Origin: Spirochaetaceae bacterium
GTDB lineage: Bacteria; Spirochaetota; Spirochaetia; SZUA-6; Bin103
Direction of reading: 5' to 3'
NCBI GenBank assembly: GCA_028820215.1
Contig: JAPPKD010000343.1
Coordinates: 1 to 35,611, forward strand
DNA length: 35,611 nt
The translations under genes and the position numbers were made by a program. Positions within the stretch are counted from its first letter, which is position 1. The number at the start of each line of letters is the position of its first letter. Positions 35,179 to 35,611 of the stretch are shown here, piece by piece. The notes below the pieces were generated by a model. It worked only from the letters and a program-made list of their open reading frames with translations. It ran no database searches and was not told the DNA's origin.

Positions 35179-35556
35179 TTAGCCGCCGGCCACCTCGAAC
35201 GCCGTCACGTTGCGCGTCTGGCGACTGAACTCCACGCCGATGAGGTGGATCGGCTCGTCCCCGCCGCGGTACTTGTCCGCGTAGCCCCGCTCCTGCAACT
35301 GCGCCAGCGCCGACCCCGGCGGAGCCAGCTCCGCCACCTTGAACTCGAACAGGTACACGTGCCCGCCCGCCCGCACCGCCATGTCCAGCCGGCCGTGGCT
35401 GCTCGACTCCTCGACGACGATCTCGTAGCCCAGCGCCGCGAAGTACGAGTAGAACACGCTCGCGTAGTAGCCCTCGTAGTTCGCGATGTCGTTACTTGTG
35501 TGCCACTCGTACGGAATGCCCGCGAAGAACGCGTGGAACAGCTCCTGTAAGCCTGC
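35179..35556 (-). pseudogene. C-terminal PD-(D/E)XK nuclease domain of an AAA-ATPase-like gene, 5' truncated
   Basis: The frame reads 'LQELFHAFFAGIPYEW', 'NYEGYYASVFYSYFAALG', 'GRLDMAVRAGGHVYLFEFKV' and 'LQERGYADKYRGG', the DUF1703/PDDEXK_9 signature, with the catalytic Asp ('GRLDM') and E-x-K ('FEFKV') intact. The usual ~350-residue ATPase part should lie upstream, but the frame hits an in-frame TGA just past 35580. An IS3-like terminus begins at 35557, so the gene seems cut there. If a short protein is still made, the GTG at 35457 is a possible start. Full genes of this family occur in multiple copies in some genomes; their role is unknown. Confidence 0.75.
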
Positions 35557-35611
35557 TGAGGTGGTCCCGGTCGGTTGGACAGCTCAAGGGGTAGGCTAAG
35601 GTGTAACCCGT
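35557..35611. mobile_element. probable end of an IS3-family insertion sequence
   Basis: The sequence begins 'TGAGGTGGTCCCGG' and continues 'GGTTGGACAGC', which resembles IS3-family terminal inverted repeats (TG start, CCC block, TGGACA). It starts exactly where homology to the nuclease gene stops. No transposase frame is visible in the 55 bp before the window ends, so this rests on the terminus alone. Confidence 0.45.

Overview
The window is high-GC bacterial DNA, roughly 65-70% GC by eye, carrying sugar-uptake and carbohydrate-degrading genes. Both ABC-transporter binding proteins have signal peptides that end in an 'FAEGAAEG' or 'FASGDEEGG' type stretch, a pattern common in Spirochaetaceae. 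With the many phytanoyl-CoA dioxygenase, esterase and glycoside-hydrolase-like genes, this suggests an uncultured spirochaete, perhaps marine or host-associated. That assignment is inference. No rRNA, tRNA or CRISPR was seen.

Layout: (1) 0.3-1.6 kb, three small close-packed genes of unknown function with lower GC. (2) 1.7-7.4 kb, a family-10-like glycosyl hydrolase, a small orphan protein, an alpha/beta hydrolase, a COG0523/CobW GTPase and a frameshifted heparinase-like gene. (3) 7.4-10.9 kb, a minus-strand sugar ABC transporter (binding protein plus two permeases, no ATPase). (4) 11.0-16.0 kb, a tightly coupled operon of a PhyH dioxygenase followed by acoX-acoA-acoB-acoC (acetoin-type dehydrogenase, no E3). 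(5) 16.1-17.6 kb, an AT-richer insert encoding a carbon-nitrogen hydrolase fused to leucine-rich repeats. (6) 17.6-18.6 kb, a scar made of pieces of genes whose intact relatives lie elsewhere in the window. (7) 18.6-21.2 kb, a nucleotidyltransferase/XRE toxin-antitoxin-like pair and a DUF234-type AAA ATPase with 16-bp tandem repeats upstream. (8) 21.3-27.0 kb, an esterase, two beta-propeller glycosidase-like genes and a second family-10-like hydrolase (frameshifted). (9) 27.1-30.5 kb, a ROK-family sugar kinase-like protein coupled to a GH63-type glucosidase. (10) 30.5-30.9 kb, another scar. (11) 30.9-35.2 kb, a second PhyH gene and a second ABC transporter. (12) 35.2 kb to the end, the C-terminal part of a PD-(D/E)XK gene that appears cut by the end of an IS3-like element.

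Functional reading: two importers bring in sugars or oligosaccharides, and the hydrolases and esterases trim them. The GH63/ROK pair probably releases and senses or phosphorylates glucose-type sugars. The aco operon oxidises a C4 ketol or 2-oxoacid-like substrate to acyl-CoA. The most striking property is structural. At least eight short fragments of these same gene families, mostly 3' ends, are scattered between intact genes, which points to repeated recombination among paralogues. All four frameshifts in otherwise conserved genes are single-base losses, so some may be sequencing errors.
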